Under the pieces are notes generated by a model. The model had not been told where the DNA came from. It searched no databases and was given only the letters and a program-made list of their open reading frames with translations. A stretch of 26,810 nt of DNA from Pseudomonadales bacterium. GTDB lineage: Bacteria > Pseudomonadota > Gammaproteobacteria > Pseudomonadales > Halieaceae. Positions 8,274-15,883 of this stretch are shown piece after piece; position 1 is the first letter of the stretch, and each line of letters starts with the position of its first letter. A program made the translations under genes and the position numbers. The DNA lies in assembly GCA_024234855.1 (NCBI GenBank), contig JACKNN010000013.1:1-26810 (forward strand), written 5' to 3'.

Positions 8274-8369
8274 GCCCGCCGGGCCGGCAGCCCCGGTCTT
8301 GACACCCTGCAAGCAGTCACCCACCATGCCACGCCAGCTTTACAAATCCAGGGCAGAAGGAGACCGCTT

Positions 8370-9149
8370 ATGCCACGCATGAATCTTAAGGGAAGCTCGT
8401 CAATCGTCACCGGGGGTGCCTCGGGCATTGGCGCGGCCTGCGCCCGCCAGCTGGCGGAGGCCGGCTCCAAAGTCGTGATCGCCGATCTCAACGAGGAGAA
8501 GGGCAAGGAGATCGCCGCGGAGATCGGCGGCGTTTTCGTCAAGTGCGACGTTACCAAAACCGAGGACGCCGACGCGGCCGTGGCCGCGGCCTGTGCGCTG
8601 GGCCCACTGCGCGCCTGCGTGAACTCAGCGGGCCTGGGCGCTCCCGGGCGCACCATCGATCGCAACAACGTGCCGCTGGACCTGGACAAGTTCAGCTTCG
8701 TGATCAGGGTCAACCTGATCGGCACCTTCAATGTGCTCAGCCGCGCCGCGGCGGCCATGGCGCAGACCGAGCCCATGGACGCGGACGGCAGCCGCGGCGC
8801 CATCGTCAATATGGCCTCGGCGGCAGCCTTTGACGGCCAGATCGGCCAGGCTTCCTACTCCGCTTCCAAGGGCGGCATCGTCGGCATGACGCTGCCGGTG
8901 GCCCGCGACCTCAGCGCCGTCGGCATACGGGTCAACACCATTGCTCCCGGGCTGATCGACACGCCTATCTATGGCGAGGGCGAGCACGCCGAGGCCTTCA
9001 AGGCGCACCTGGGCCAGTCGGTGCTGTTTCCCAAGCGCCTGGGCAGCGGCGAGGAACTGGCGTTCGCGGTGATGGAGTGTATTACCAACCCCTACCTGAA
9101 CGCGGAGGTCATCCGCCTGGACGGTGGCATTCGCATGCCGCCCAAATAG
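8370..9149 (+). CDS. SDR family oxidoreductase, 3-hydroxyacyl-CoA dehydrogenase type II (HSD10)-like
   Basis: 259 aa classical SDR. Seen: TGGASGIG (residues 14-21) for NAD binding, an acidic residue at the end of beta-2 (IADLN) favouring NAD+, CVNSAG, and the catalytic Ser-Tyr-Lys in MASAAAFDG...ASYSASKGG. The long insertion before the Ser (TEPMDADGSRGAIVNMAS) and the end ECITNPYLNAEVIRLDGGIRM are typical of the HSD17B10 / 3-hydroxy-2-methylbutyryl-CoA dehydrogenase group, which oxidises 3-hydroxyacyl-CoAs or hydroxysteroids. AGAAGGAGA lies 6 bases before the ATG, a strong ribosome-binding site. A perfect -35 TTGACA at 8299-8304 has only a weak -10 (CACCAT). It follows the monooxygenase by 134 bases and converges on the acyl-CoA synthetase. 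Confidence 0.92.
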   Translation: MPRMNLKGSSSIVTGGASGIGAACARQLAEAGSKVVIADLNEEKGKEIAAEIGGVFVKCDVTKTEDADAAVAAACALGPLRACVNSAGLGAPGRTIDRNNVPLDLDKFSFVIRVNLIGTFNVLSRAAAAMAQTEPMDADGSRGAIVNMASAAAFDGQIGQASYSASKGGIVGMTLPVARDLSAVGIRVNTIAPGLIDTPIYGEGEHAEAFKAHLGQSVLFPKRLGSGEELAFAVMECITNPYLNAEVIRLDGGIRMPPK

Positions 9150-9177
9150 GCAGCCCCGCAGCCTGCGCTGGCAGCCA

Positions 9178-10827
9178 TCAGTGCCAGTGCAGCAGCAACT
9201 CCCTCTCCTCCGCGGAGCGCCGCGCCAGCTCTTCCGCGAGTTGTGCAAAGCGCTCCTCCACCTTCTCGCGGCGCATCTTCAGGGTCGGCGTGAGTACCTC
9301 GTTCTCGATGCTCCAGGGTTCCCGGGTGAGAATTACGGCACCTATGCGGGCGTGCTTCTCGATCTCCTCGTTGATCTCGCGAATAGTGGCCAGCACGGAA
9401 GCCTCCACCTCCTCCGCGGCGGCCCCGCGCGCCTCCTCGGTGAGCACCACCACCATGACGGTCTTGGAAAAGCCGCGCCCCAGCAGGCACTGCTGCTCGG
9501 CGTGGGGATTTTTCGCGAATGCGCCCTCTATGGGCGGCGGCGCCACAAACTTTCCCTGTATGGTCTTGAAGTAGTCCTTGACCCGCCCGGTGATGTAGAT
9601 GAAGCCATCCTCGTCCACGCGCACCTTGTCGCCCGTGTGCAGCCAGCCGTCACGGATCAACTCGGCGGTCTTGTCCTCCTGCTTGTAGTAGCCCGGTGTG
9701 CAGCCATCTGCCCTGATCGCGAGTTCACCCTCCTCGGTGATCTTGTACTCCACCTCGCCGATGGGCTTGCCGATGGAGCCCACCCGCCGCTGCTCGTGGC
9801 TGGAGAGAATCAGGCCCATGGCCTCTGTCTGCCCGAAACCCTCCATAAGGGTCAGGCCCAGGTCCTCCCACCAGTGAATCAGCGCCGGCGGGGTCGGCGC
9901 GGCCGCGGTGAGGCAGTATTCCACCTCGTTCAGCCCCAGCCCCTCCAGCACCAGCTTGCCTATCCCCTCCTTGTCCTGCGCCTGCGCGGCGGCCAGGGCG
10001 TCCTTGCCGCCAAACTTGCCGATGACGGCCTGCTGCAGTTGTTCCCAGATACGGGGCGGCCCGAAAAAGACGTGCGGGCGGGTGCGCTGCAGGTCGCGCG
10101 GCAGGGTATCCAGCGATTCGTTGAAGTAAATCTCGCCGCCCAGCACGATGGACGAGAACTCGACTATCTGCCGCTCCGCGATATGCGACAGGGGCAGGTA
10201 GGAAAAGTAGCGCGGGTTTTTCGATATGCCGAAGGTATTGGTGAAGCGCCGGATGGGGATGAGGTTGCTGTTGTGCGTCTGGATCACGCCCTTGGGCATA
10301 CCGGTGGTGCCCGAGGTGAACACCAGCGAGATCATGTCATCAGGCTGGCACTGGTAGGCAGGGGCCTGGCCGGCATACTGCGCCAGTAGGTCCTCCCATT
10401 TCTCGTGGGGGTAATCCAGCTCCACCCCGGGCAGGGTCACCACGAGAATATCCCTGGGTAGCACCGGGACTATCTGCTCCCAGTTGCTGGTCTCGCCGAC
10501 GAATATCACCCGGGCCTCGGTAAGCTGGAAAATATACTCCGCGGTGGCTGCCGGCAGGGTGGTGAACATGCTCACGGTCACATTCCCCGAGGCGATGATC
10601 GCCAGGTCGGCCAGTACCCAGTGCGCCCGGTTGCGGGACAACACCACCATTTTTTCACCCTGTCCGAAGCGCTGCTCCAGCATGGCGCCAATGGAGGAGA
10701 TCTGCTCGTGGGCCTGGCGCCAGCTGTAATCCTCTGAGCCGTGCTCGTGCAGGTCGCGCAGCCAGGTTGTGTCCGGGTTTTGTTCAGCCCAGAGGGCAAT
10801 CAGGTCTGGCAGGGTATCGGGGCTCAT
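9178..10827 (-). CDS. AMP-dependent acyl-CoA synthetase/ligase (long-chain type)
   Basis: 549 aa of the ANL superfamily. It activates a carboxylic acid to acyl-AMP and then acyl-CoA. Seen: P-loop FTSGTTGMPKG (residues 170-180), MEGFGQTEAMG (A5 region), GWLHTGDKV, and ITGRVKDYFKTIQGKFVAPPPIE containing the hinge and the A10-type Lys. The GKFVAPPPIE form and the opening PDLIALWAEQNPD place it with long-chain fatty acid ligases (FadD15-like) rather than aromatic ligases, although specificity cannot be read directly. The ATG at 10825-10827 is preferred over an upstream TTG because AAGGA lies 9 bases before it. It converges with the HSD10-like SDR, with stops 28 bases apart, and could supply the CoA ester that this SDR needs. 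Confidence 0.92.
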   Translation of the reverse strand: MSPDTLPDLIALWAEQNPDTTWLRDLHEHGSEDYSWRQAHEQISSIGAMLEQRFGQGEKMVVLSRNRAHWVLADLAIIASGNVTVSMFTTLPAATAEYIFQLTEARVIFVGETSNWEQIVPVLPRDILVVTLPGVELDYPHEKWEDLLAQYAGQAPAYQCQPDDMISLVFTSGTTGMPKGVIQTHNSNLIPIRRFTNTFGISKNPRYFSYLPLSHIAERQIVEFSSIVLGGEIYFNESLDTLPRDLQRTRPHVFFGPPRIWEQLQQAVIGKFGGKDALAAAQAQDKEGIGKLVLEGLGLNEVEYCLTAAAPTPPALIHWWEDLGLTLMEGFGQTEAMGLILSSHEQRRVGSIGKPIGEVEYKITEEGELAIRADGCTPGYYKQEDKTAELIRDGWLHTGDKVRVDEDGFIYITGRVKDYFKTIQGKFVAPPPIEGAFAKNPHAEQQCLLGRGFSKTVMVVVLTEEARGAAAEEVEASVLATIREINEEIEKHARIGAVILTREPWSIENEVLTPTLKMRREKVEERFAQLAEELARRSAEERELLLHWH

Positions 10828-10997
10828 ATTTTTATGTCCTTGGATTAGGGCTGACAAGTGGCGAATTATTGCAATTATGCAGGCGCCGGGTGATGGCGTG
10901 GCCTACCGCCAATTTAAGCAGCATTTGCCGAAGGTGCAACCAGTGTCGGCGCTTTGGCGGCGCAAACCCCGCAGTGAACTGTTTTGGCTAAACCCCC

Positions 10998-11015
10998 GTA
11001 TTTCCCAGGGAATAC
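10998..11015 (+). repeat. Imperfect inverted repeat in the ligase/SOUL intergenic region
   Basis: GTATTTCCCAGGGAATAC: arms GTATT-CCC and GGG-AATAC pair around a central A with one unpaired T. It is the only clear structure I see in the 240-base divergent gap between the acyl-CoA synthetase (start 10827) and the SOUL gene (start 11068). The rest of that gap holds no gene or convincing promoter; a CATAAT on the minus strand lacks a -35. Confidence 0.25.
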
Positions 11016-11067
11016 TCCCCACTCAACAGAGCAGCTGCAGCGAAAACTGACATGAGGACCTTGTCCG

Positions 11068-11691
11068 ATGCGCAAAGCAATAGCAACCCTGGTACTGACG
11101 ATGTGCAGCGGCACGATAATGGCCGCTGACATCGAGGAGCCCGACTTCGACCTGCTGGACCAGTTCGGCGCTGTCGAAATACGGCACTATGAGCCAACCA
11201 TCCAGGCCCAGACCACCCTCGAGAGCGATGCTGCCACCACGTCCGGCTTTCGCCGTCTGGCCGGCTATATCTTTGGCGGCAACGACCAGGGCATGGAGAT
11301 CGCGATGACGGCACCGGTGCAGGAAACACTGGATGCCCCACGCCCCATCATGGCGTTCACGATGCCCAGCGCTTACTCGATGGCGGAGCTGCCCAGGCCC
11401 AACGCAGCGGATGTAACCCTCAGGGAAATACCCGGGAAGACCGTAGCGGTCATCCGCTTCTCGGGCTGGGCGACCAGCTCCCGCGTCGAACACCAGACTG
11501 CACAACTGCTGGCTGAACTGGAGCGACGGGATATAGAGGTCGTCGGTGGACTGTCCCTGAACCAGTACAACCCCCCCTGGACGCTGCCCTTCCTGAGGCG
11601 CAACGAGGTGATGGTGGAAATCCGCGGCCCGGCACCCACCGACCAGAACGCCAGCGGTGGCAGTGCGAGCACAACAGTGCCGACGGCCTGA
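11068..11691 (+). CDS. SOUL-family haem-binding protein, secreted
   Basis: 207 aa. A signal peptide, MRKAIATLVLTMCSGTIMA, is followed by a probable cleavage before ADIEEPDF. The SOUL domain is seen as DFDLLDQFGAVEIRHYEP, GFRRLAGYIFGGN, IAMTAPV, MAFTMPS, VAVIRFSG and YNPPWTLPFLRRNEVMV, covering the whole mature protein. Family members bind haem or other hydrophobic ligands; the bacterial periplasmic versions have no settled role. GAGGA lies 9 bases before the ATG. The next gene (VOC) follows after 45 bases in the same direction. A low-complexity tail (last ~15 residues, rich in Ser, Gly and Thr) has no visible function. Confidence 0.88.
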   Translation: MRKAIATLVLTMCSGTIMAADIEEPDFDLLDQFGAVEIRHYEPTIQAQTTLESDAATTSGFRRLAGYIFGGNDQGMEIAMTAPVQETLDAPRPIMAFTMPSAYSMAELPRPNAADVTLREIPGKTVAVIRFSGWATSSRVEHQTAQLLAELERRDIEVVGGLSLNQYNPPWTLPFLRRNEVMVEIRGPAPTDQNASGGSASTTVPTA

Positions 11692-11736
11692 AAAGCTGGC
11701 ACCATGGGAGCCGTCGCCTGAACCGAGGATTTTCCC

Positions 11737-12228
11737 ATGGCCAGCACGTCACCCTCCCTTTCATGGGGCCACATCAATATCAATGTCCGCGACCTGGATG
11801 CTTCCATCGCGTTTTACCAGAAACTGGGGTTCAGTATGCTGCTGCCCGGGATTCCCTACCTGGGCCTGGAGGCCTCTGCCGTTTCGGGCCCGGTGCCGGA
11901 GAGCGCGGCCATCGCCCTGGACATCCCCGCGACGAGCAGGGGTCGCGCCTGCATCATGCAGCTAGACGACGGCTTCCCGAAATTGGACCTGACTCAATGG
12001 TCGGATATGGAGCAGCGCAGCCCGCCGGGCAATGCCGACCTGGGCCTGGTGCGCTTCTGTATGGGCTCGCAACACCTCGCGCAGGACCATGCCACGCTGC
12101 TTGAGCAGGGGGTAACCTTCCTGTCAGCACCCCAGCCGACCCTGGACGGGAAAGCCGACATCGCTGTCTGTGTGGACCCCGATGGCACCCTTATCGAGCT
12201 GATCGAACTGCACCTGGACAAGTGGTAG
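11737..12228 (+). CDS. VOC family protein (glyoxalase/bleomycin-resistance/dioxygenase fold)
   Basis: 163 aa, one VOC module of two beta-alpha-beta-beta-beta units. Seen: HININ VRDLDASIAFYQKLGF at the N-terminus (first metal-ligand His and the paired strand-helix), a central AIALDIPATSRG, and a closing CVDPDGTLIELIELH with the C-terminal metal-ligand Glu. Such proteins are metal-dependent lyases, dioxygenases or drug-binding proteins; the substrate cannot be predicted. It lies 45 bases after the SOUL gene, with GAGG upstream of the ATG, so the two may be co-transcribed. It converges on the DUF1653 gene; the 121 bases between hold nothing I can identify. Confidence 0.85.
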   Translation: MASTSPSLSWGHININVRDLDASIAFYQKLGFSMLLPGIPYLGLEASAVSGPVPESAAIALDIPATSRGRACIMQLDDGFPKLDLTQWSDMEQRSPPGNADLGLVRFCMGSQHLAQDHATLLEQGVTFLSAPQPTLDGKADIAVCVDPDGTLIELIELHLDKW

Positions 12229-12349
12229 CGCAGGCCCCGGGCCCTACATCACGCCGAACGCGAGCACGGCGTCGGCCACCTTCCTGAAACGCGGTATTGG
12301 CGCCGCCCACACAGTGGCTCTTCTGTACCCTCGCCCGGCTGCCAGCGGT

Positions 12350-12559
12350 TCAGTCTGGCCCCAGATACTCGAAACGGGGGCGGCTCACCCCATCGCGCAG
12401 CACGCGCTCCTCGAACATGGCCAGCGGTCGCACCCACAGTCCACCCTCGCCGTAGAGCGGCGTATATACCACCAGTGATTCTCCCGTCTCCGAGTGCCGC
12501 GCCACGCCCTGCACCCGGTACTCACCACCCTTGAAGTGGCGGTATCTGCCCGGTTTCAT
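12350..12559 (-). CDS. DUF1653 domain protein
   Basis: 69 aa, the usual size of this conserved small family. Seen: MKPGRYRHFKGGEYRVQGVARHSETGE, then LVVYTPLYGEGGLWVRPLAMFEERV and a terminal PRFEYLG, all family hallmarks. The function is unknown; the all-beta, Tyr/Arg-rich sequence recalls a small nucleotide- or protein-binding barrel, but that is inference. Of two close ATGs (12565 and 12559) the second is chosen: it gives the family N-terminus MKPG and has GAGG about 9 bases upstream. It is divergent from the Asp/Asn hydroxylase-domain gene, 99 bases apart. Confidence 0.85.
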   Translation of the reverse strand: MKPGRYRHFKGGEYRVQGVARHSETGESLVVYTPLYGEGGLWVRPLAMFEERVLRDGVSRPRFEYLGPD

Positions 12560-12658
12560 AGTCATCCCCCTCGGCTTGCGAAGCTTATGATAGTATTTTT
12601 GCCCACGCCGCGCGCCGCCACTGAAGGCAGTGTTACCGCGGCCGACCCGGGAGTCGCC

Positions 12659-13942
12659 ATGACACAGTCCATAGAGGAGCTGGAACAACAGGCCGCCGCC
12701 TGCTCCCGACGGGGAGACCTGCAGGCTGTCGAGCGCATCTGTCGAGATATCCTGAGGGCGGACGGTAAGCACCTGTCGTCGCTGCGGTTTCTGGCGGATA
12801 TTGCCCTGCAGGCCGGCGATTTTCCCGAGGCCGAATTGCGACTGCGCAGCCTGGTGGGGGAGTCACCGGGCGACCTGCGGGCACTGTCGCAGCTGGCGCA
12901 GGCCATGTACCGGCAGGGCAAACGGCGCCAGGCGCTGGAGGTTTACCTGGCCCTGTGGCGGGCAAACCCCCGCGAGCGCATGATCTACCTGACCATAGGC
13001 TGCCTCTACCTCGAGCTGGGCGAAACCGACAGGGCGGCCCAGGTATTCTCCCTGGGGGAGAGCCGCGACGGCGAACTGCTGCGCCTCTGGCAGCGCACGG
13101 ACACCAGTCCCGCGGTGGCGGCGATGTCCAGAACGGCCTGGGAAACCCTGCGCCGGCACCATACCGACCTGCACCTGGCCGCAGTCGACGCCATGCAGGA
13201 GCCCTCCCACACCGGGCGCATACGCGCAGCGGTGTGGCCGCTGCTGGATGCCCGGGAGGTGAGCTACGATCACCCGCTGCATCGCCCGCAGGTGTTTTCC
13301 ATCCAACACGCCCGTTCCCCCGCATTCTTCGAACCGTCAGAGTTTCCCTGGGCGCAACAACTGGAAGCCCGGTATCCGGCTATTCGCGCCGAAATCCTCG
13401 CCGGCCTGGACGTGGCCCGGGACGGCAGACCCTACCTGGGTGACGGGCATCGGCTGGAGGGGGAGCAGTGGCAGCCGCTGGTAAACACCATGAACTGGGC
13501 CTCCGTGCACCTCTACAGCCGCGGGGTCGCCAACCGACAGGTGCTCACCAAGTTCCCGGCGACGCTGGCGGCCCTGGAGCAGGTGCCGCTGGCCACACAG
13601 AACGGCAATCCCGGGGAAGTATTCATTTCCGTACTCGCACCCCATACCTCAATCCCGGAACACTACGGTGTGTCCAGCGCGGTGCTCACAGTGCACCTGC
13701 CGATAGTGGTGCCCCCGGGCTGCGGCCTGCAGGTAAACGATGCAACACGAACCCCGGCCGAGGGCAAACTCCTGATATTCGACGATACCTGGCAGCACAG
13801 CGCCTGGAACAACAGCGACCAGCAGCGTGTGGTGCTGATCTTCGAGCTGTGGCACCCCGACCTGACCGAGCGCGAACAGGCGGCGATAGCGCGCAGCTTC
13901 GAGGCGCGCGAGCAGTGGCTGCGCCAGCGCCAGGTCGGCTGA
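12659..13942 (+). CDS. TPR and aspartyl/asparaginyl beta-hydroxylase domain protein
   Basis: 427 aa. Residues 1 to about 150 are helical TPR-like repeats (e.g. GDLQAVERICRDILRADGKH, GDFPEAELRLRSLVGESPGD, GKRRQALEVYLALWRANP). Residues about 260-420 form an Asp/Asn beta-hydroxylase domain: a double-stranded beta-helix with IPEHYGVSSAVLTVHLPIV (His335 as iron ligand), FDDTWQHSAWN (His380 as iron ligand), and QQRVVLIFELWHPDLT (Arg390 as the likely 2-oxoglutarate-binding Arg). Members hydroxylate Asp/Asn in proteins or, in bacteria, small molecules and lipids. The ATG at 12659 has GGGAG 6 bases upstream; longer in-frame starts add unrelated residues. No signal peptide or membrane anchor is seen, so it is probably cytoplasmic. 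The TPRs suggest a protein partner or substrate. Confidence 0.88.
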   Translation: MTQSIEELEQQAAACSRRGDLQAVERICRDILRADGKHLSSLRFLADIALQAGDFPEAELRLRSLVGESPGDLRALSQLAQAMYRQGKRRQALEVYLALWRANPRERMIYLTIGCLYLELGETDRAAQVFSLGESRDGELLRLWQRTDTSPAVAAMSRTAWETLRRHHTDLHLAAVDAMQEPSHTGRIRAAVWPLLDAREVSYDHPLHRPQVFSIQHARSPAFFEPSEFPWAQQLEARYPAIRAEILAGLDVARDGRPYLGDGHRLEGEQWQPLVNTMNWASVHLYSRGVANRQVLTKFPATLAALEQVPLATQNGNPGEVFISVLAPHTSIPEHYGVSSAVLTVHLPIVVPPGCGLQVNDATRTPAEGKLLIFDDTWQHSAWNNSDQQRVVLIFELWHPDLTEREQAAIARSFEAREQWLRQRQVG

Positions 13943-13956
13943 CGGCCGGCAAAGAC

Positions 13957-14352
13957 TCAGGCCATTTTGATCACCTGCACGGCGATGACCACGATTCCGT
14001 ACAGTCCGGCAAAATAGAATAGTGGCCTGATCACCGGCCAGCCGAATGCATAGATGATGGCGTGCGCCACGCGGGCGTAGAAAAACACGCTGGCCCCCAG
14101 CACGGTGGCGTCATTGGACACACCCGCGGCGCTCGCCACCAGCACGACCACGGCGAACATGACCAGGTTTTCCTGCATATTGGCCGACAGTCGCTGCAGC
14201 CGCTGCCGCAACACGGTGGGCTCGGGCAGGTTGTCCCTGTTGCCCGCCTGGGCCATGAGGCCATTCTGGCTGATACCGAGTCCGGCCTGGACGAGGATGA
14301 TCACCAGGAAAAGTAACGCGCTGTAAAGCAACATCAAGAGTTCTACTGACAT
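13957..14352 (-). CDS. MAPEG family membrane protein
   Basis: 131 aa with about four membrane helices: the first at residues 5-25, the others in the second half. The family motif RLQRLSANMQENLVMF, equivalent to the glutathione-binding stretch of MAPEG proteins, follows the first helix. The family includes membrane glutathione transferases and related eicosanoid enzymes; bacterial members are mostly uncharacterised. AGGAG lies 8 bases upstream of the ATG at 14350-14352. The gene is the third of a tight operon, 13 bases after the 3-HIBADH-family gene, and converges on the hydroxylase-domain gene with stops 14 bases apart. Confidence 0.88.
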   Translation of the reverse strand: MSVELLMLLYSALLFLVIILVQAGLGISQNGLMAQAGNRDNLPEPTVLRQRLQRLSANMQENLVMFAVVVLVASAAGVSNDATVLGASVFFYARVAHAIIYAFGWPVIRPLFYFAGLYGIVVIAVQVIKMA

Positions 14353-14365
14353 TATTGTGCTCCTG

Positions 14366-15226
14366 CTAGTTGGTTGAAAATATTGTCGCCTTGAGTTGAT
14401 CGGGAATGCCCGCAGAAGACTCAACAATCGCACGTACATGCTGCAGCGCCGGGATATCGAGCCCCAGTTCCATGGACCACTCGATGGCGGTCGCGATATC
14501 TTTCTCCGCGGTCTTCTGGAAATCGGGTTCGGCCAGGATCAATCCCATGAATGCCTTGTACATATCCCAGTTGTCGGTGCACCAGTTTTTGCCCGAGCTG
14601 GCGGACATGACCTCGACCACCCGTTCGATATCGAGGCCGGCCTCTGCACCTATCCCCAGGGCCTGGGTAAATACGTAGGCATTGCCCAGGGCGACGATGT
14701 TATTGATCAACTTGACCGCCAGCCCGGTTCCCAGCCCGCCGATAGTGAAAATATCCTTACCCATGGCTTCCAGGGCGGGCCGCAACCTGTCCATGGTCGC
14801 GGCATCGGCACCGCCGATCATAAAGCTCAACTGGCCCGACTCCGCAATCAGGGGACCGCCGCTGACCGGGGCGTCTATGAGCGTGATATCCCTGTTATCG
14901 ATACGCTCCTGAGCCGCCTTGATCACCGCGGGTGCGACAGTGGACATCACCACGATGGTGCGCTTTTCGCCCGCCGGCAGGTGGTGCACCAGGCCGTCGT
15001 CAGCGAACAGCACCTCGTTCAGCTGGGCGCTGGTGTTGACGATGATAAACACCACCTCACAGGCGGCCAGCTGCGCAATGCTCTCCGCCACGGTCGCACC
15101 CAGGCGGGCGCAGGGCTGCACCGCCTCCGGCCTGAGGTCGAAGACGGTCAGGCCTTGCCCCGCCTTCAGCAGGTTCTGCGCCATGGGATTACCCATCATG
15201 CCCAGACCGATAAAGCCTGTATCCAC
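14366..15226 (-). CDS. NAD(P)-dependent oxidoreductase, 3-hydroxyisobutyrate dehydrogenase family
   Basis: 286 aa beta-hydroxyacid dehydrogenase. Seen: FIGLGMMGNPMA (residues 5-16) of the Rossmann fold, DAPVSGGP (119-126) for substrate binding, and GTGLAVKLINN with catalytic Lys172 and Asn176. Family members oxidise 3-hydroxyisobutyrate, tartronate semialdehyde, 6-phosphogluconate-like acids or related substrates. The start is GTG at 15224-15226: it gives the standard N-terminus, and GGAGG is 7 bases upstream. It lies 5 bases after the lipocalin-like gene and 13 bases before the MAPEG gene, so the three form one transcription unit. The substrate is not determinable from sequence. Confidence 0.92.
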   Translation of the reverse strand: MDTGFIGLGMMGNPMAQNLLKAGQGLTVFDLRPEAVQPCARLGATVAESIAQLAACEVVFIIVNTSAQLNEVLFADDGLVHHLPAGEKRTIVVMSTVAPAVIKAAQERIDNRDITLIDAPVSGGPLIAESGQLSFMIGGADAATMDRLRPALEAMGKDIFTIGGLGTGLAVKLINNIVALGNAYVFTQALGIGAEAGLDIERVVEVMSASSGKNWCTDNWDMYKAFMGLILAEPDFQKTAEKDIATAIEWSMELGLDIPALQHVRAIVESSAGIPDQLKATIFSTN

Positions 15227-15231
15227 GCCGA

Positions 15232-15681
15232 CTACCTCCGCTCCCAGGTCAACACCCCGGTAATTTCCATGTCGCCGTAGCTGATCGGCGGCGTCTTCAG
15301 GATCAATTGCGAGGCGGACAGTTCGTAGTATCGCAACTGGGTCCCACCCACCCAGTTGGGAAACAGGCTGCCCTCCACCACGGTGGTGAGGGTTTTGTTA
15401 CCCGCATCCACCTCGCAGGGGCCGTAATAGGCGATGTAGCCCTCCATAGCCGCCCTGACCTCCTCGTCCGTGCCCGCTGTATGGTTAGCGGAGGCAAACA
15501 GCGGTCGATTCTGGCGCATCAGTTGCCCCGACATGTAACCGGACTCGGTGAAGATCGCCTGGCCAAGGGCATCCTCCCCAAGGGGGTAGATGACATCCCC
15601 GTTGGAGGTCCTGAACTCCGACACCAACAGCCGCCAGACACCGGCCAGTCGCTTTATGGTGCGTGCATTATCATCTTCCAT
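15232..15681 (-). CDS. Lipocalin-like domain protein
   Basis: 149 aa with an all-beta pattern fitting the bacterial lipocalin-like (Lipocalin_5) family: LAGVWRLLVSEFRTSNGDVIYPLGEDALGQAIFTESGYMSGQ near the N-terminus, MEGYIAYYGPCEVD in the middle and LILKTPPI near the end. Family members are small ligand-binding or allene-oxide-cyclase-like barrels often found beside oxidoreductases. No signal peptide is seen, so it should be cytoplasmic. The ATG at 15679-15681 has GAGGA about 8 bases upstream; the 26-residue in-frame extension upstream does not look conserved. It is the first gene of the lipocalin, dehydrogenase and MAPEG operon. Confidence 0.82.
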   Translation of the reverse strand: MEDDNARTIKRLAGVWRLLVSEFRTSNGDVIYPLGEDALGQAIFTESGYMSGQLMRQNRPLFASANHTAGTDEEVRAAMEGYIAYYGPCEVDAGNKTLTTVVEGSLFPNWVGGTQLRYYELSASQLILKTPPISYGDMEITGVLTWERR

Positions 15682-15729
15682 GCCTCGGTCCTCGGGGGTA
15701 TAACAGGTGGGGACACTGCAGGCGCACTC

Positions 15730-15746
15730 CAGGGGGAGGCCCCCTG
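15730..15746 (-). repeat. Hairpin/palindrome in the leader of the lipocalin operon
   Basis: Seven-base perfect arms CAGGGGG (15730-15736) and CCCCCTG (15740-15746) flank AGG. It lies between the candidate promoter (15790-15817) and the start at 15681, about 50 bases upstream of the start. It could be an operator or a leader hairpin. Confidence 0.35.
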
Positions 15747-15789
15747 ACGCCACCTGCATACTCCTGATTCAGCAACAGGCCACCACGAG

Positions 15790-15817
15790 AATATATGCAA
15801 ATCTGCAAAAAGGCCAA
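15790..15817 (-). promoter_or_regulatory. Candidate sigma-70 promoter for the lipocalin-dehydrogenase-MAPEG operon
   Basis: On the minus strand TATATT (15790-15795; 5 of 6 to consensus) and TTGGCC (15812-15817; 4 of 6) are spaced by 16 bases. A TTTGCA direct repeat lies within the spacer, and the leader would be about 100 bases. Confidence 0.45.
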
Positions 15818-15883
15818 ACAGCGCAATGAACCAACAGGCCGGCGGAGCCGTAAGTTGCCCTGTAGCCATCCAGGAGCATCGCC

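Noticed and set aside
8325..8381. A short plus-strand ORF overlapping the SDR start
   Set aside because: Eighteen codons, no ribosome-binding site of its own; the strong AGAAGGAGA site belongs to the SDR start at 8370.
9124..10389. A 421-codon plus-strand open frame opposite the acyl-CoA synthetase
   Set aside because: Begins inside the SDR gene and lacks any family motif; the ligase on the other strand has all its motifs.
12241..12349. A minus-strand open stretch ending FRKVADAVLAFGVM before a TAG, downstream of the DUF1653 gene
   Set aside because: It looks like a protein C-terminus but has no upstream part beyond the DUF1653 gene in another frame and no start signal; too short to call a gene remnant.
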